A stretch of DNA of 64,000 bases from Pseudomonas sp. DTU_2021_1001937_2_SI_NGA_ILE_001 (GCF_032463525.1 NZ_CP135971.1:5024501-5088500), one strand, 5' to 3'; counted from the first letter of the stretch, positions 28,333 through 38,176 are shown. Translations and numbers: made by a program. The notes: generated by a model from the sequence alone, not told the origin.

Positions 28333-30803
28333 GCGGTGGTTTCCGGGCCGGCGGCTTTTTCCAGGTCGCGGACCATGCGCGCGATGCGGTCGGCGAGTTT
28401 CTCGCTGCTCAGGCTCTCGCGCAGGCGTTCGACCATCAACGGAAAAGCCAGCGGCGTGGCGCGTTTGAGCGGGTGCAGGTCCAGAGGCTGGCGGGCCATC
28501 CTTTGCAGGGTGGTCTGCAGGCGCTGGTAGTCCAGTTCCAGGCTCAGCACCTCCTCATGGGCCTGCAGCAGCAGGCCGTTGTCGGCATCGTATTGCTTGA
28601 AGACCTCGAAGAACAGCCCGCTGGAGGCCTGCAGCTGGCGGGTGCTTTTCGCCGCGCCGGGGTAGCCGGAAAACACCAGCCCGCCGATGCGGGCGATCTC
28701 GCGAAAGCGCCGCTGCGCCAGCTCGCTGGCATTCAGGCTGGCGAGGATGTGCTCGGCCAGGTGCTCTTCGCTGAACAGCTCGCCGCTGTCGAGTAACGCG
28801 GCCCAGTCCACTTCGCTGGCGCTGAGCAGCTCCAGGCCATAGTCATTGACCGCCATGGAAAAGCTCAGCGGCTGGCGCTGGCCAAGGCGCCAGGCCAGCA
28901 GGCTGGCCAGCCCCAGGTGCACATGGCGACCGGCGAAGGGGTAGAGGAACAGGTGCCAGCCCTCGCGGGACTTCAGGGTTTCGGCCAGCAAGCGGTCGCT
29001 TTGCGGTAACGCTGACCATTGCCGCTGCACGTCCAGCAGCGGTCGTACCGCCTGCAGGGGTGGGCTGTCGAAATGGCCATGGGCAGCGGCATCGAACTGC
29101 GCCACCACGGCTTCGGCCAATTCGCTGGACAGCGGCATGCGCCCGCCATTCCAGCGCGGTACGGCGGCCTTGCGGCCCGTGGCACGTTTGACGTAGGCGG
29201 TCATGTCTTCGACCCGTACCAGCTCCAGCAGCCGCCCCCCGAACAGGAAGTTGTCGCCGGGGCGCAGGCGGGCGATGAAGCCTTCCTCGACGCTGCCCAG
29301 TGAACTGGCGCCTTTTTTCCAGTACTTCACCTGGATGCTGGCGTCGCTGACGATGGTGCCGATGCTCATGCGGTGCCGCCGCGCCAGGCGTGCGTCGGGT
29401 ACGCGCCATATCCCGTGCTGGTCGGGTTCCACGCGGCGGTAGTCGGGGTAGGCGGTCAGTGAGTGACCGCCGTTGCGTACGAAGGCCAGTGCCCATTGCC
29501 AATGGGCTGGGTCGAGGTCGCGATAGGCCCACGCGCCCTTGACCTCTTCGTACAGTTCGTCGGGGCGAAAGCCGCCACCCAAGGCCATGCTCACCAGATG
29601 CTGCACCAGCACATCCAGGGGCTGATGCGGCGATAGGCGCGGTTCGATCATGCGCGCCGCCACGGCGGCTTCGGCAGCAGCAGCTTCCACCAGCTCCAGG
29701 CTGTGGGTCGGTACCAGGGTCACCCGCGAGCGGCGCCCCGGTGCATGGCCGGAACGCCCGGCGCGTTGCATCAGGCGCGCGATACCCTTGGCCGAGCCGA
29801 TCTGCAGCACGCGTTCGACCGGCAGGAAATCCACGCCCAGATCCAGGCTCGAGGTACACACCACAGCCTTGAGCTGGCCGTCTTTCAGCGCGCGCTCCAC
29901 CCAGTCGCGCACCTCGCGGGCCAGCGAGCCATGGTGCAGGGCGATCAACCCGGCCCAGTCCGGGCGCGCCTGCAGCAGCGCCTGGTACCACAGCTCCGAT
30001 TGCGAGCGGGTATTGGTGAACAGTAGGCAACTGCTGCTGGCTTCGACCTCGGCGACCACTTGCTTGAGCATCGACAGGCCCATGTGCCCGGCCCAGGGAA
30101 AGCGTTCGATGGCCGGCGGCAGCAGGGTGTCGACCAGCAGGTCCTTGACCACCTTGCCCTGCACGCTGACTCCGGTATCGCCCAGCAGCACCTGGCGGGC
30201 GTGTTCCTGGTTGCCCAGGGTCGCGGAAATACCCCACACGATCAGCCTGGGGTTCCAGCGGCGCAGCCGCGCCAGCGCCAGTTGCAACTGCACGCCGCGT
30301 TTGTTGCCAAGCAACTCGTGCCATTCGTCGACCACGACCATCTGCAGGTTACCCAGGGCGGCCTGGGCATCGGCGCGGGCCAGCAGCAGGGTCAGGCTTT
30401 CCGGGGTGGTTACCAGCGCGCTGGGCAGGCGCCTTCCCTGGCGAGCCCGTTCGCTGCTGGAGATGTCACCGGTGCGCAGGCCCACCGACCAGGGAATGTC
30501 CAGGGCCTGCAACGGCGCCAGCAGCGAGCGCTGGGTATCGGCGGCCAGCGCGCGCATCGGGGTGATCCACGCTACCGTCAACGGCGCATTCTTGTCCTTG
30601 CCCTTGGCGGGGACGGCGGGGCGTGCGGCGAAGCGTTGTAGCGCCGCCAGCCACACGGCGTAGGTCTTGCCCGAGCCGGTGCTGGCATGCAGCAGGCCGG
30701 ATTCGCCGCGTTCGACCGCAGCCCAGACCTGCTTCTGGAAGGGGAATGGGCTCCAGCCCAAGGACTCGAACCAGGCTCTTGCGATGTCGGGCGATTTGCT
30801 CAT
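28329..30803 (-). CDS. Lhr-type DEXH helicase, ligase-associated
   Basis: An 824-aa superfamily 2 helicase of the Lhr-Core type that works with the ligase-associated repair enzymes. Walker A is [12 protein letters not shown] (residues about 40-51), the DEXH box is [15 protein letters not shown], motif III region GISATLGN, and the C-terminal RecA lobe contains [14 protein letters not shown] winged-helix and Lhr C-terminal domain follow. It overlaps pdeM by 4 bp. Two tandem hairpins lie just upstream, between it and the end of the aot operon. Confidence 0.92.
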   Translation of the reverse strand: MSKSPDIARAWFESLGWSPFPFQKQVWAAVERGESGLLHASTGSGKTYAVWLAALQRFAARPAVPAKGKDKNAPLTVAWITPMRALAADTQRSLLAPLQALDIPWSVGLRTGDISSSERARQGRRLPSALVTTPESLTLLLARADAQAALGNLQMVVVDEWHELLGNKRGVQLQLALARLRRWNPRLIVWGISATLGNQEHARQVLLGDTGVSVQGKVVKDLLVDTLLPPAIERFPWAGHMGLSMLKQVVAEVEASSSCLLFTNTRSQSELWYQALLQARPDWAGLIALHHGSLAREVRDWVERALKDGQLKAVVCTSSLDLGVDFLPVERVLQIGSAKGIARLMQRAGRSGHAPGRRSRVTLVPTHSLELVEAAAAEAAVAARMIEPRLSPHQPLDVLVQHLVSMALGGGFRPDELYEEVKGAWAYRDLDPAHWQWALAFVRNGGHSLTAYPDYRRVEPDQHGIWRVPDARLARRHRMSIGTIVSDASIQVKYWKKGASSLGSVEEGFIARLRPGDNFLFGGRLLELVRVEDMTAYVKRATGRKAAVPRWNGGRMPLSSELAEAVVAQFDAAAHGHFDSPPLQAVRPLLDVQRQWSALPQSDRLLAETLKSREGWHLFLYPFAGRHVHLGLASLLAWRLGQRQPLSFSMAVNDYGLELLSASEVDWAALLDSGELFSEEHLAEHILASLNASELAQRRFREIARIGGLVFSGYPGAAKSTRQLQASSGLFFEVFKQYDADNGLLLQAHEEVLSLELDYQRLQTTLQRMARQPLDLHPLKRATPLAFPLMVERLRESLSSEKLADRIARMVRDLEKAAGPETTA

Positions 30804-30806
30804 GGG

Positions 30807-30871
30807 CCGCGGTCTGTTCCTTCAAGGGCTCAGACAACAGACCGCGGTGGTGGCCCATTGGTGCAATGGGC
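30807..30871 (-). terminator. Two tandem hairpins after the aot operon
   Basis: GCCCATTG-GTG-CAATGGGC (30853-30871) and a longer CCGCGGTCTGTT ... AACAGACCGCGG stem (12 bp, 30807-30847, 17-nt loop) lie between aotP and the lhr ATG. There is no T-tract. They could end aot transcription or be traces of the event that joined the two units. Confidence 0.55.
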
Positions 30872-30902
30872 TGCCCGCGGTTTCACGCCTTGCGAATGAA
30901 CG

Positions 30903-31679
30903 CTACTTGAGGTTGCCGCTGAGGAACTGCTGCAGGCGTTCGCTCTGCGGGTTGTTGAGCACCTGGTCGGGATGGCCGGATTCTTCGATCTGGCCCTTGT
31001 GCAGGAACACCACCTGGGTGGCGACCTTGCGCGCAAAGCCCATTTCATGGGTGACCAGGATCATCGTGCGACCTTCCTCGGCCAGGCTCTGGATGACCTT
31101 GAGCACTTCGCCGACCAGCTCCGGGTCCAGCGCCGAGGTCGGTTCGTCGAACAGCATGATGTCCGGCTCCATGGCCAGCGCGCGGGCGATTGCCACGCGT
31201 TGCTGCTGGCCGCCGGAAAGGAAGGCCGGGTACTGCTCGGCGACCCGCTCTGGCAGGCCGACCTTCTCCAGGTACTTGCGCGCCCGCGCCTCGGCTTCGG
31301 CCTTGGGCACGCCCAGCACGCGGCGCGGCGCCATGGTGATGTTCTCCAGCACGGTCATGTGCGCCCACAGGTTGAAATGCTGGAACACCATGGCCAGGCG
31401 GGTACGCAGGCGTTGCAGCTCCTCGGGGTCGGCGACGCGCATGCCGTCCTTGTCCTGAACCATGCGCACCGGCTGGCCGTCGAGGCTCATGGCGCCGTCG
31501 TTGGGCTGTTCGAGGAAGTTGATGCAGCGCAGGAAGGTGCTCTTGCCCGAGCCGCTGGCGCCGATCAGGCAGATCACATCGCCACTCTGGGCCTTGAGCG
31601 AGACGCCCTTGAGCACTTCGTTGTCGCCGTAGCTCTTGTGCAGGCCGTCGATGGTCAGTTTGTACATGTCGGTTCTCAT
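30903..31679 (-). CDS. aotP: Basic amino-acid ABC transporter ATPase (AotP-like)
   Basis: ATPase subunit (258 aa) of a polar amino-acid importer. Walker A is GASGSGKST (residues about 39-47), the signature [15 protein letters not shown] and Walker B IMLFDEPTSALDPE are intact. The frame starts with an ATG that overlaps the aotO stop (ATGA); a second ATG, MYKLTIDGLH, 12 bp in, matches HisP/AotP relatives better and may be the true start. Last gene of the aotJQMOP-like operon. Confidence 0.93.
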   Translation of the reverse strand: MRTDMYKLTIDGLHKSYGDNEVLKGVSLKAQSGDVICLIGASGSGKSTFLRCINFLEQPNDGAMSLDGQPVRMVQDKDGMRVADPEELQRLRTRLAMVFQHFNLWAHMTVLENITMAPRRVLGVPKAEAEARARKYLEKVGLPERVAEQYPAFLSGGQQQRVAIARALAMEPDIMLFDEPTSALDPELVGEVLKVIQSLAEEGRTMILVTHEMGFARKVATQVVFLHKGQIEESGHPDQVLNNPQSERLQQFLSGNLK

Positions 31680-32788
31680 GGCGAAAGAAGGTAGCCGCTG
31701 CGCCAGGCCTGGGTGCCGGCGACGTGGGCGATGACCATGCCGGCCGTCGCCATGCGCCGCAGCGAGCGGGCGTAGAGCAGGCCGGCCTGCGGTGCGTGGA
31801 CCTGGGTCACGGCATCGCTGATGGGGTCGATGATATCGGCGATCAGTTGCCCGGCCTCGACGTACTCGCCGGGCAGCGCGCAGAACACCAGCAACCCGCC
31901 GACCGGCGTGGCCACCGGTTCCACCGCCGCCAGCGGTGTGGCCGGGTAGAGCAGTTCGGGCTGGGCGACGGGCTCGCCGTCGACCAGGCCGCGCTCGATC
32001 AGGTAGTGGATGATCGCCTGGGCATCACGGCTGGCCACGGCGTGGCTGACGTCGCCCTGGCCGCGCAGCTCCAGGGTCACCGAGAAGCTGCCCATCGGCA
32101 CACGCTCGCCGAAGCGCTCGCGCAGTTGCCACCAGACCAGGGTGAAGCATTCGTCGAACGACTGTCCGCCCGAATCGGTGGCCAGCATGCTGGCCTGGGC
32201 GCCGATGTAGCGCGCCAGCGGCTCGACTTGCGGCCAGGCCTCGGGCGTGGTGTACAGGTGTTCCACCGACTCGAAGTCACAGTGCAGGTCGAGCACCATC
32301 TCGGCGTCGCAGGCCAGGCGCTGCAGCACCAGGCGCTGGGACTGCAGCTGGGTCATGGCGACCTGGCGCTCCAGGGCCCGACGCAGGCTGCTGCGGATCA
32401 GCGCAGCGTTGTGCGCCGGGTCGTCGCTCAGTTGGTCGTGCAGCTCATCACCCACCTGGCGAGCCAGGTCGACGAAGTGGCGGTTGAAGTTCTGCCCGCT
32501 TTCCAGCTCGTAGCGGCCCAGGGGCGTGTCCATCAGCACCTGTTCAAGGCCGATGGGGTTGGCCACGGGTACCACGACTATTTCGGCCTTGAGTTTGCCG
32601 GCCCGCTCCAGTTCGTCGAAGCGCTGCTTGAGGTACCAGGCCACCAGCATGCCTGGCAGTTCGTCGGCGTGCAGCGAGGCCTGGATGTAGACCTTGCGGG
32701 CCAGGTCCTGCGGCCCGTAGTGGAAGCTGTGGATCTGCCTGGCGGTGCCGGGGACCGGCGACACCAGGGCATGGGTCTGTTGGCGCAT
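31676..32788 (-). CDS. aotO: Succinylglutamate desuccinylase/aspartoacylase-family protein (AotO-like)
   Basis: Zinc carboxypeptidase-fold hydrolase (370 aa) encoded inside an amino-acid transporter operon. The Zn motif HADE (SLHADELPG, residues about 37-45) and a second-histidine motif VLDLHCDFES can be seen, so the active site looks intact. The P. aeruginosa aotJQMOP operon has a homologue (AotO) at the same position; it was reported not to be needed for uptake. Substrate unknown; perhaps N-acylated or N-succinylated basic amino acids. Confidence 0.85.
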   Translation of the reverse strand: MRQQTHALVSPVPGTARQIHSFHYGPQDLARKVYIQASLHADELPGMLVAWYLKQRFDELERAGKLKAEIVVVPVANPIGLEQVLMDTPLGRYELESGQNFNRHFVDLARQVGDELHDQLSDDPAHNAALIRSSLRRALERQVAMTQLQSQRLVLQRLACDAEMVLDLHCDFESVEHLYTTPEAWPQVEPLARYIGAQASMLATDSGGQSFDECFTLVWWQLRERFGERVPMGSFSVTLELRGQGDVSHAVASRDAQAIIHYLIERGLVDGEPVAQPELLYPATPLAAVEPVATPVGGLLVFCALPGEYVEAGQLIADIIDPISDAVTQVHAPQAGLLYARSLRRMATAGMVIAHVAGTQAWRSGYLLSP

Positions 32789-32797
32789 GGGGCTGTC

Positions 32798-33508
32798 CTA
32801 GTGAGCGGGGCCGAGAAAGGCCAGCCAGCGGCGTTCGGCCAGGCGAAACAGCCCGACCAGTATGAAGGTGACGCTCAGGTACAGCAGCGCGGCGATGCCG
32901 AACGACTGGAAGGTCATGAAGGTTGCCGAGTTGGCGTCGCGCGCCACCTTGAGAATGTCCGGCACGGTGGCGGTGAAGGCCACGGTGGTGGAGTGCAGCA
33001 TCAGGATCACTTCGTTGCTGTAGTACGGCAGCGAGCGGCGCAGCACCGACGGCATGATCACGTGGGCATACAGCTTCCAGCCCGACAGCCCGTAGGCCTT
33101 GGCCGCTTCGACTTCTCCGTGGGCCATGCTGCGGATCGCACCGGCGAAGATCTCGGTGGTGTAGGCACAGGTGTTGAGGGTGAAGGCCAGGATGGTGCAG
33201 TTCATCGCATCGCGGAAAAACGCATCGAGCAACGGTTGCTCGCGCACGGCGGCGATGCTGTAGATGCCGGTGTAGCAGATCAGCAGCTGGATATACAGCG
33301 GCGTGCCACGGAACACATAGGTGTAGAACTGCACCGGCCAGCGCAGCCAGCGGCGCTCCGAGACCCGTGCGATGGACAGCGGGATCGACAGGCAGAAGCC
33401 CATGGCGATGGAGGCGCTGAGCAGCCACATGGTCATGGCCAGGCCGGTGATGTGCACGCCGTCGCTGTACAGGAACGGCTGCCAGTATTCCTTGAGCAGT
33501 TCGATCAT
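32798..33508 (-). CDS. aotM: Basic amino-acid ABC transporter permease (AotM-like)
   Basis: Inner-membrane permease (236 aa), HisM family. Several membrane segments and the EAA-like loop GAIRSMAHGEVEAAKAYGLS near residues 125-145 are visible, with VFRGTPLYIQLL in the core. The ATG overlaps the stop of aotQ by 4 bp. Forms the translocation pore with AotQ. Confidence 0.93.
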   Translation of the reverse strand: MIELLKEYWQPFLYSDGVHITGLAMTMWLLSASIAMGFCLSIPLSIARVSERRWLRWPVQFYTYVFRGTPLYIQLLICYTGIYSIAAVREQPLLDAFFRDAMNCTILAFTLNTCAYTTEIFAGAIRSMAHGEVEAAKAYGLSGWKLYAHVIMPSVLRRSLPYYSNEVILMLHSTTVAFTATVPDILKVARDANSATFMTFQSFGIAALLYLSVTFILVGLFRLAERRWLAFLGPAH

Positions 33509-34233
33509 CGCTTGGCCTCCCGCGTACCCACGGCATAGCGTCGCTCAGCCCAGCGCAGGGCGACGTTGGAGGCGCTGGTGATCATCAGGTAGATGAAGGC
33601 CGCCAGGACCAGGAAATAGAACAGCTGGTAGGTGCTCTTGCCAGCGTCCTGGGACGCCTTGACCAGGTCGGCCAGGCCGATGATCGACACCAGCGCGGTG
33701 GCCTTGAGCAGCACCTGCCAGTTGTTGCCGATGCCCGGCAGAGCGAAGCGCATCATTTGCGGAAACACCACGTAGCGGAACCGCTGGCCACGCTTGAGAC
33801 CGTAGGCGATGGCGGCCTCGACCTGCCCGCGCGGCACCGAGAGGATCGCGCCACGGAAGGTCTCAGTGAAATAGGCGCCATAGATGAAGCCCAGGGTGAT
33901 GACCCCGGCGCTGAACGGGTCGATCTCGATGTATTCCCATTCCATAGCGTCGGTGAGCAGGGTCAGCCCGGTCTGCAGGCTGTAGAAGATCAGCAGCATC
34001 AGCACCAGGTCGGGCACGCCGCGAATCAGGGTGGTGTAGACCTGTGCCGGAACACGCAGCAGCGGCGAGCCGGACAGCTTGGCACTGGCGCCGATCAGGC
34101 CGAGCAGGATGCTCAGAGCCAGCGAGAAGACGGACAGTTTGACGGTCATCCATGTGCCTTCGAGCAGCAGCGGGCCGAAGCCCCTGAGGCTGAAAGCCGA
34201 AAGTCCCAGATGGTTTAGCAGTGTGTCGAGCAT
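33505..34233 (-). CDS. aotQ: Basic amino-acid ABC transporter permease (AotQ-like)
   Basis: Inner-membrane permease (242 aa), HisQ family, with core YTTLIRGVPDLVLMLLIFYS and the cytoplasmic loop RGAILSVPRGQVEAAIAYGL that contacts the ATPase. ATG 34233 is used (AAGG about 10 bp upstream); an upstream in-frame TTG has no site. Coupled to aotM by an ATGA overlap. Confidence 0.93.
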   Translation of the reverse strand: MLDTLLNHLGLSAFSLRGFGPLLLEGTWMTVKLSVFSLALSILLGLIGASAKLSGSPLLRVPAQVYTTLIRGVPDLVLMLLIFYSLQTGLTLLTDAMEWEYIEIDPFSAGVITLGFIYGAYFTETFRGAILSVPRGQVEAAIAYGLKRGQRFRYVVFPQMMRFALPGIGNNWQVLLKATALVSIIGLADLVKASQDAGKSTYQLFYFLVLAAFIYLMITSASNVALRWAERRYAVGTREAKR

Positions 34234-34361
34234 GAATGAAGCCTTCAGCAACGAAGGGCACTTCCAGGAAGAGGCTGGGGCAAGGCAGACGTGGCAGCAA
34301 ACTGTGCAAAAGCCCGTTTCAATCCAGCCATGACCTTGTGGGTCTCTCTTGGAAGAACCCG

Positions 34362-34409
34362 AAAACGCCCAGGAAAACGGCGGGGGATGATCGCCGAAAT
34401 CGCTGGGCG
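34362..34409 (-). promoter_or_regulatory. Attenuator-like hairpin between aotJ and aotQ
   Basis: CGCCCAG (34366-34372) pairs with CTGGGCG (34403-34409), with an inner GGCG/CGCC pair; on the minus strand the stem is followed by TTTTC. Placed after the binding-protein gene, it would let more AotJ be made than permease. Confidence 0.5.
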
Positions 34410-34422
34410 CCGGGGGCTTTTT

Positions 34423-35205
34423 TTATTTGCCGCTGTACAGGTTCAGGTCACCGAAGTGTTTTTTCTGGATGGCGGCGTAGGTGCCGTCATCGTGTAACGC
34501 TTTGATACCTTTATTGAGAAGAGCCTTCAGCTCAGTGTTACCTTTGGCGATACCGATGGCGGTCTTGGACGGCAGCAGTTCGCTGTTGACCGGCTCGCTG
34601 ACCACGTAGTCAGCGCCCTGAGGCGACTTGAGGAAGCCCAGTTCGGCCTGCAGCATGTCCTGGATCGACGCGTCGAGGCGGCCCGACACCAGGTCGGCGT
34701 ACACCTGGTCCTGGTTGGCGTAGGCTTTGGTGGTCACGCCGGCCTTGTCCAGCACGGCCTTGGCATAGGCTTCCTGGATGGTGCCCTGCTCGTAGCCCAC
34801 GGTCTTGCCTTTCAGGCTGGCGAGATCGGTAGACAGGCCGGAGCCCTTCTTGAATACCAGCGAGGTTGGGCCGGAGAACAGCTCATCGGAGAAGTCGATG
34901 ACCTTCTCACGGGCCGGGGTCACGGTCATCGACGAGATCACGCCATCGAACTTACGGGCTTTCAGGCCTGGAATCATGCCGTCGAAATCGCTTTCTACCC
35001 ACTTGCAGGTGACCTTCAGTTCCTTGCAGATCGCGTTGCCCAGGTCGATGTCGAAGCCTTGCAGGCTGCCGTCGGCGGCCTTGGATTCGAATGGAGCGTA
35101 GGACGGATCGACGCCAAAGCGCAGTTCCTTGTATTCCTTGGCCATCGCGCTACCGGCAGCGACGCACAGAGCCAGTGCGGACAGGGTCAACCATGCTTTC
35201 TTCAT
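34423..35205 (-). CDS. aotJ: Arginine/ornithine/lysine-type periplasmic binding protein (AotJ-like)
   Basis: Periplasmic SBP family 3 protein (260 aa) that captures basic amino acids for the AotQM permease. Signal peptide MKKAWLTLSALALCVAAGSA with cleavage after AMA; mature protein starts KEYKELRFGVDPSYAPFESK, with GFDIDLGNAICKEL and a disulfide-type pair of cysteines (CKELKVTCKW) as in HisJ/ArgT. First gene of the operon, 251 bp downstream of the ligase gene on the same strand. Basic amino acids rather than histidine are inferred from the operon type. Confidence 0.92.
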   Translation of the reverse strand: MKKAWLTLSALALCVAAGSAMAKEYKELRFGVDPSYAPFESKAADGSLQGFDIDLGNAICKELKVTCKWVESDFDGMIPGLKARKFDGVISSMTVTPAREKVIDFSDELFSGPTSLVFKKGSGLSTDLASLKGKTVGYEQGTIQEAYAKAVLDKAGVTTKAYANQDQVYADLVSGRLDASIQDMLQAELGFLKSPQGADYVVSEPVNSELLPSKTAIGIAKGNTELKALLNKGIKALHDDGTYAAIQKKHFGDLNLYSGK

Positions 35206-35331
35206 TGTTCGGTCCTATAAGCGAAAGAAGTGCGGCAGCCCCCGAGGGACTGCTACCGGCGGATGCCAGACGGCCATGAGAAAGCAATTTCTGAACCATT
35301 GGGACGAACATGCGTTTGAAATGTAAGCGGT

Positions 35332-35345
35332 TGTCGCATTTTCAA
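35332..35345. promoter_or_regulatory. Possible ArgR half-site upstream of aotJ
   Basis: TGTCGCATTTTCAA lies 127-140 bp upstream of the aotJ ATG. It has the TGTCGC core of the Pseudomonas ArgR site, but the AA follows after six instead of eight bases, so the match is weaker than at argF. ArgR control of aot is known in P. aeruginosa. Confidence 0.35.
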
Positions 35346-35456
35346 CTCTCTCGCTCGGATGCGTATCGACCCTTGGAGGCTGAATCGAACGGGCAGGTAG
35401 CGGATCGATGCCCTGCAATGAGGCGGCTGAATTTCAGGGTGACTCGATTTGGTGCG

Positions 35457-37157
35457 TCAGGCCAGCAGGTCTTGAAGGGTGGCCAGGCTGTCGGCTTCTT
35501 CGACCGGCTTGTCATGGCGCCAGCGCAGCATTCTGGGAAAGCGCACGGCGATGCCGCTCTTGTGGCGTTTTGACAAGGCGATGCCTTCGAAGCCCAGCTC
35601 GAACACCAGGGTCGGGGTGACGCTGCGCACCGGGCCGAACTTTTCCACCGTGGTCTTGCGGATGATTGCATCGACCTTGCGCATTTCTTCGTCGGTCAGC
35701 CCCGAATAGGCCTTGGCGAACGGCACCAGCGTGCGCTCGCGGGCCTCGGGCGGGCCGTCCCAGACGGCGAAGGTGTAGTCGCTGTACAGGCTGGCACGGC
35801 GGCCATGGCCACGCTGGGCGTAGATCAGCACGGCATCGACGCTGAACGGGTCGAGTTTCCACTTCCACCACACGCCCATGTCCTTGGTGCGTCCGACGCC
35901 ATAAAGCGCCTCGCGGGCCTTGAGCATCATGCCCTCGACGCCCAGGCGCCGAGCGTCTTCGCGCAGCCGGGCGAGGTCATGCCAGTTCTGGCCGTGCAAT
36001 ACCGGGGAAGCCAGCAAGACCGCGCTGCGGCTGTCGGCGATCAACCGGTCCAGCTGGGCGCGGCGCGCGTGCTGCGGGTGGCTGCGCCAGTCGTGACCCT
36101 GCCACTCCAGCAGGTCGTAGCCCAGCAGTACGACCGGGGCGTCGGCGAGGATCTTCTTGCCCAGGGTCTTGCGCCCGATGCGTTGTTGCAGCAGGGCGAA
36201 GGGTTGCACCCAAGGCTCGGCCTCGGGCAGCGGATCGAGGCTGAACGCCGACTGTTCGGCAGGGGGCGCTGCGGGCGCCTTCCACACCACGATCTCACCG
36301 TCGATCACGGTGCCATCCGGTAACACCTGGGCCAGGCTGTGCAGCTCCGGAAAGCGCTCGGTGACCAGCTCTTCGCCGCGTGACCAGATCCATAGCCTGC
36401 CGTCGCGCTTGACCACCTGCGCGCGGATGCCATCCCACTTCCACTCCACCAGCCAGTCCTGCACCGACCCCAGCAGGGTGTCGAACTGCTCCACCGGCTG
36501 CTGCAGCGCATGGGCGAGAAAGAACGGGTAGGGCTGACCACCGCGCTGGGCATGTTCATCGGTCGACTCCGGCGCGATCAGGCGGTGGAAGGATGCTGCA
36601 CCAGGGCGGTGCGAAAGGTCCGTGTAGCCGACCAGCCGTTGTGCAACCCGCTTGCTGTCCAGCCCGGCGAGGTACGCCAGGGCGCGGGTGACCAGCAGCT
36701 TGGAGACGCCGACCCGGAAGCTGCCGGTAATCAGCTTGATGCACACCATCAGGCTGCTGCGATCCAGCTGCGCCCACAGCGCTGGCAGGCGCTGCGCCAG
36801 TTCCTCTGCTGGCAGGCCGCGCAACGGCAGCAGGCGTTGTTCCAGCCAGATCGCCAGGCCGGCGTCGTCACCCTGTTCGGCATGGGGCAACAACAGCGAC
36901 AGCGTCTCGGCCAGATCGCCTACCGCCTGGTAGCTTTCCTCGAACAGCCAGGTTGGCAGGCCGCTCAGCTCGGTGGCCTGTTCGCGCAGCACACGGGTCG
37001 GCACCAGTTGCCGGGGCCGCCCTCCGGCGAGAAAGTACACGGCCCAGGCGGCGTCTTCGGCAGGGGCCTGGGCAAAATAGTCGTGCAGCGCGGCGAGTTT
37101 GGCGTTGCTGGAGGTGGTGGCGTCCAGGCGCGCATAGAGTTCGGCGAAGGCCTTCAT
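35457..37157 (-). CDS. ATP-dependent DNA ligase, repair-cassette type
   Basis: Nick-sealing ligase (566 aa). An N-terminal helical DNA-binding domain is followed by the adenylation domain with the active-site lysine in VEWKWDGIRAQV (motif I, K-x-D-G; residues about 242-253), then motif III-IV segments and a C-terminal OB domain (RSVTPTLVFELGFEGIALSK, residues about 515-534). The ATG overlaps the exonuclease stop (ATGA). It belongs with the exonuclease, Lhr helicase and metallophosphoesterase, but here the aot operon lies between. Confidence 0.94.
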   Translation of the reverse strand: MKAFAELYARLDATTSSNAKLAALHDYFAQAPAEDAAWAVYFLAGGRPRQLVPTRVLREQATELSGLPTWLFEESYQAVGDLAETLSLLLPHAEQGDDAGLAIWLEQRLLPLRGLPAEELAQRLPALWAQLDRSSLMVCIKLITGSFRVGVSKLLVTRALAYLAGLDSKRVAQRLVGYTDLSHRPGAASFHRLIAPESTDEHAQRGGQPYPFFLAHALQQPVEQFDTLLGSVQDWLVEWKWDGIRAQVVKRDGRLWIWSRGEELVTERFPELHSLAQVLPDGTVIDGEIVVWKAPAAPPAEQSAFSLDPLPEAEPWVQPFALLQQRIGRKTLGKKILADAPVVLLGYDLLEWQGHDWRSHPQHARRAQLDRLIADSRSAVLLASPVLHGQNWHDLARLREDARRLGVEGMMLKAREALYGVGRTKDMGVWWKWKLDPFSVDAVLIYAQRGHGRRASLYSDYTFAVWDGPPEARERTLVPFAKAYSGLTDEEMRKVDAIIRKTTVEKFGPVRSVTPTLVFELGFEGIALSKRHKSGIAVRFPRMLRWRHDKPVEEADSLATLQDLLA

Positions 37158-38176
37158 GCCGTGCTCTCCTCGGCTTGTGCGGGGGCGTCGTCTTCCTCGC
37201 CGTACTCGGTGTCGAAGCCCTGGGCATCCAGGCCCTGCTCACGCAGGTAGCGCACCAGGATCGGCACCGAGCCGTGGGTGACCATCACTCGTTCGGCACC
37301 GGTCTGTTCGATGGCCCACAGCAGGCCCGGCCAGTCGGCGTGGTCGGAGAGTACGAAGCCACGGTCCACTCCGCGTCGGCGACGGGGGCCGCGCAGCATC
37401 ATCCAGCCACTGGCGAAGGCGTCGCTGTAGTCGCCGAAACGCTTCATCCAGGTACTGCCGCCAGCCGAGGGCGGGGCAATGATCAGTGCCTGACGCAAGG
37501 CCGGGTCGGTTTTCTTGAAATCACCGGCGTACTGGGTGGGCGGAATATGATTGCCGCCGGCGCGGTAGACGCGATTGAGCGGTTCGACCGAGCCGTGGGC
37601 GAGGATCGGGCCGATGCTCGAATCGATGCCGTGCAGGATGCGCTGGGCCTTGCCGAAGGCATAGGCGAACAGCACGCTGGCCTTGCCCTGGGCCGCGTTG
37701 GCGCGCCACCAGTCGTTGATTCCGGCAAAGATCTGCGCCTGGGGCGCCCAGCGATAGATCGGCAGGCCGAAGGTCGATTCGGTGATGAAGGTATGGCAGC
37801 GCACCGGTTCGAAGGCCGCACAGGTGCCGTCGGGTTCGACCTTGTAGTCACCGGAAGCCACCCACACTTCGCCACGGTACTCCAGGCGCACCTGCGCCGA
37901 GCCCAGCACATGCCCGGCCGGATGCAGGCTGAGGGTCACGCCGTGGTGGTTGAGCGCTTCGCCGTATTGCAGCGTCTGCAGATTGATGTCCTGGCCCAGG
38001 CGCCAGCGCAATATGCCCTCGCCACTCGCGGCCGCCAGGTAATGGCTGCTGCCGGTACGGGCATGGTCGCCGTGGCCGTGGGTGATCACTGCGCGTTGCA
38101 CCGGGCGCCAGGGGTCGATGTAGAAATCACCGGGTGGGCAATACAGGCCTTCGGGGCGCGCGACGACGAGATCCAT
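37154..38176 (-). CDS. Ligase-associated MBL-fold exonuclease
   Basis: Metallo-beta-lactamase/beta-CASP-type DNA exonuclease (340 aa) of the ligase-associated repair cassette. The metal motif HGHGDHARTG (residues about 33-42), SGDYKVEPDG with its Asp, and FVLSDHADWPGLLWAI near the C terminus are visible. ATG 38176 (MDLVVARPEGLYCPPGDF) is chosen; the longer frame reads into a REP element. Often annotated as an mRNA 3'-end processing factor because of its CPSF-like fold. First gene of its unit. Confidence 0.92.
   Translation of the reverse strand: MDLVVARPEGLYCPPGDFYIDPWRPVQRAVITHGHGDHARTGSSHYLAAASGEGILRWRLGQDINLQTLQYGEALNHHGVTLSLHPAGHVLGSAQVRLEYRGEVWVASGDYKVEPDGTCAAFEPVRCHTFITESTFGLPIYRWAPQAQIFAGINDWWRANAAQGKASVLFAYAFGKAQRILHGIDSSIGPILAHGSVEPLNRVYRAGGNHIPPTQYAGDFKKTDPALRQALIIAPPSAGGSTWMKRFGDYSDAFASGWMMLRGPRRRRGVDRGFVLSDHADWPGLLWAIEQTGAERVMVTHGSVPILVRYLREQGLDAQGFDTEYGEEDDAPAQAEESTA

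Noticed and set aside
31724..33538. 604-codon open frame antisense to aotO, aotM and the start of aotQ
   Set aside because: Spans three well-supported genes on the other strand and has no recognisable domain.
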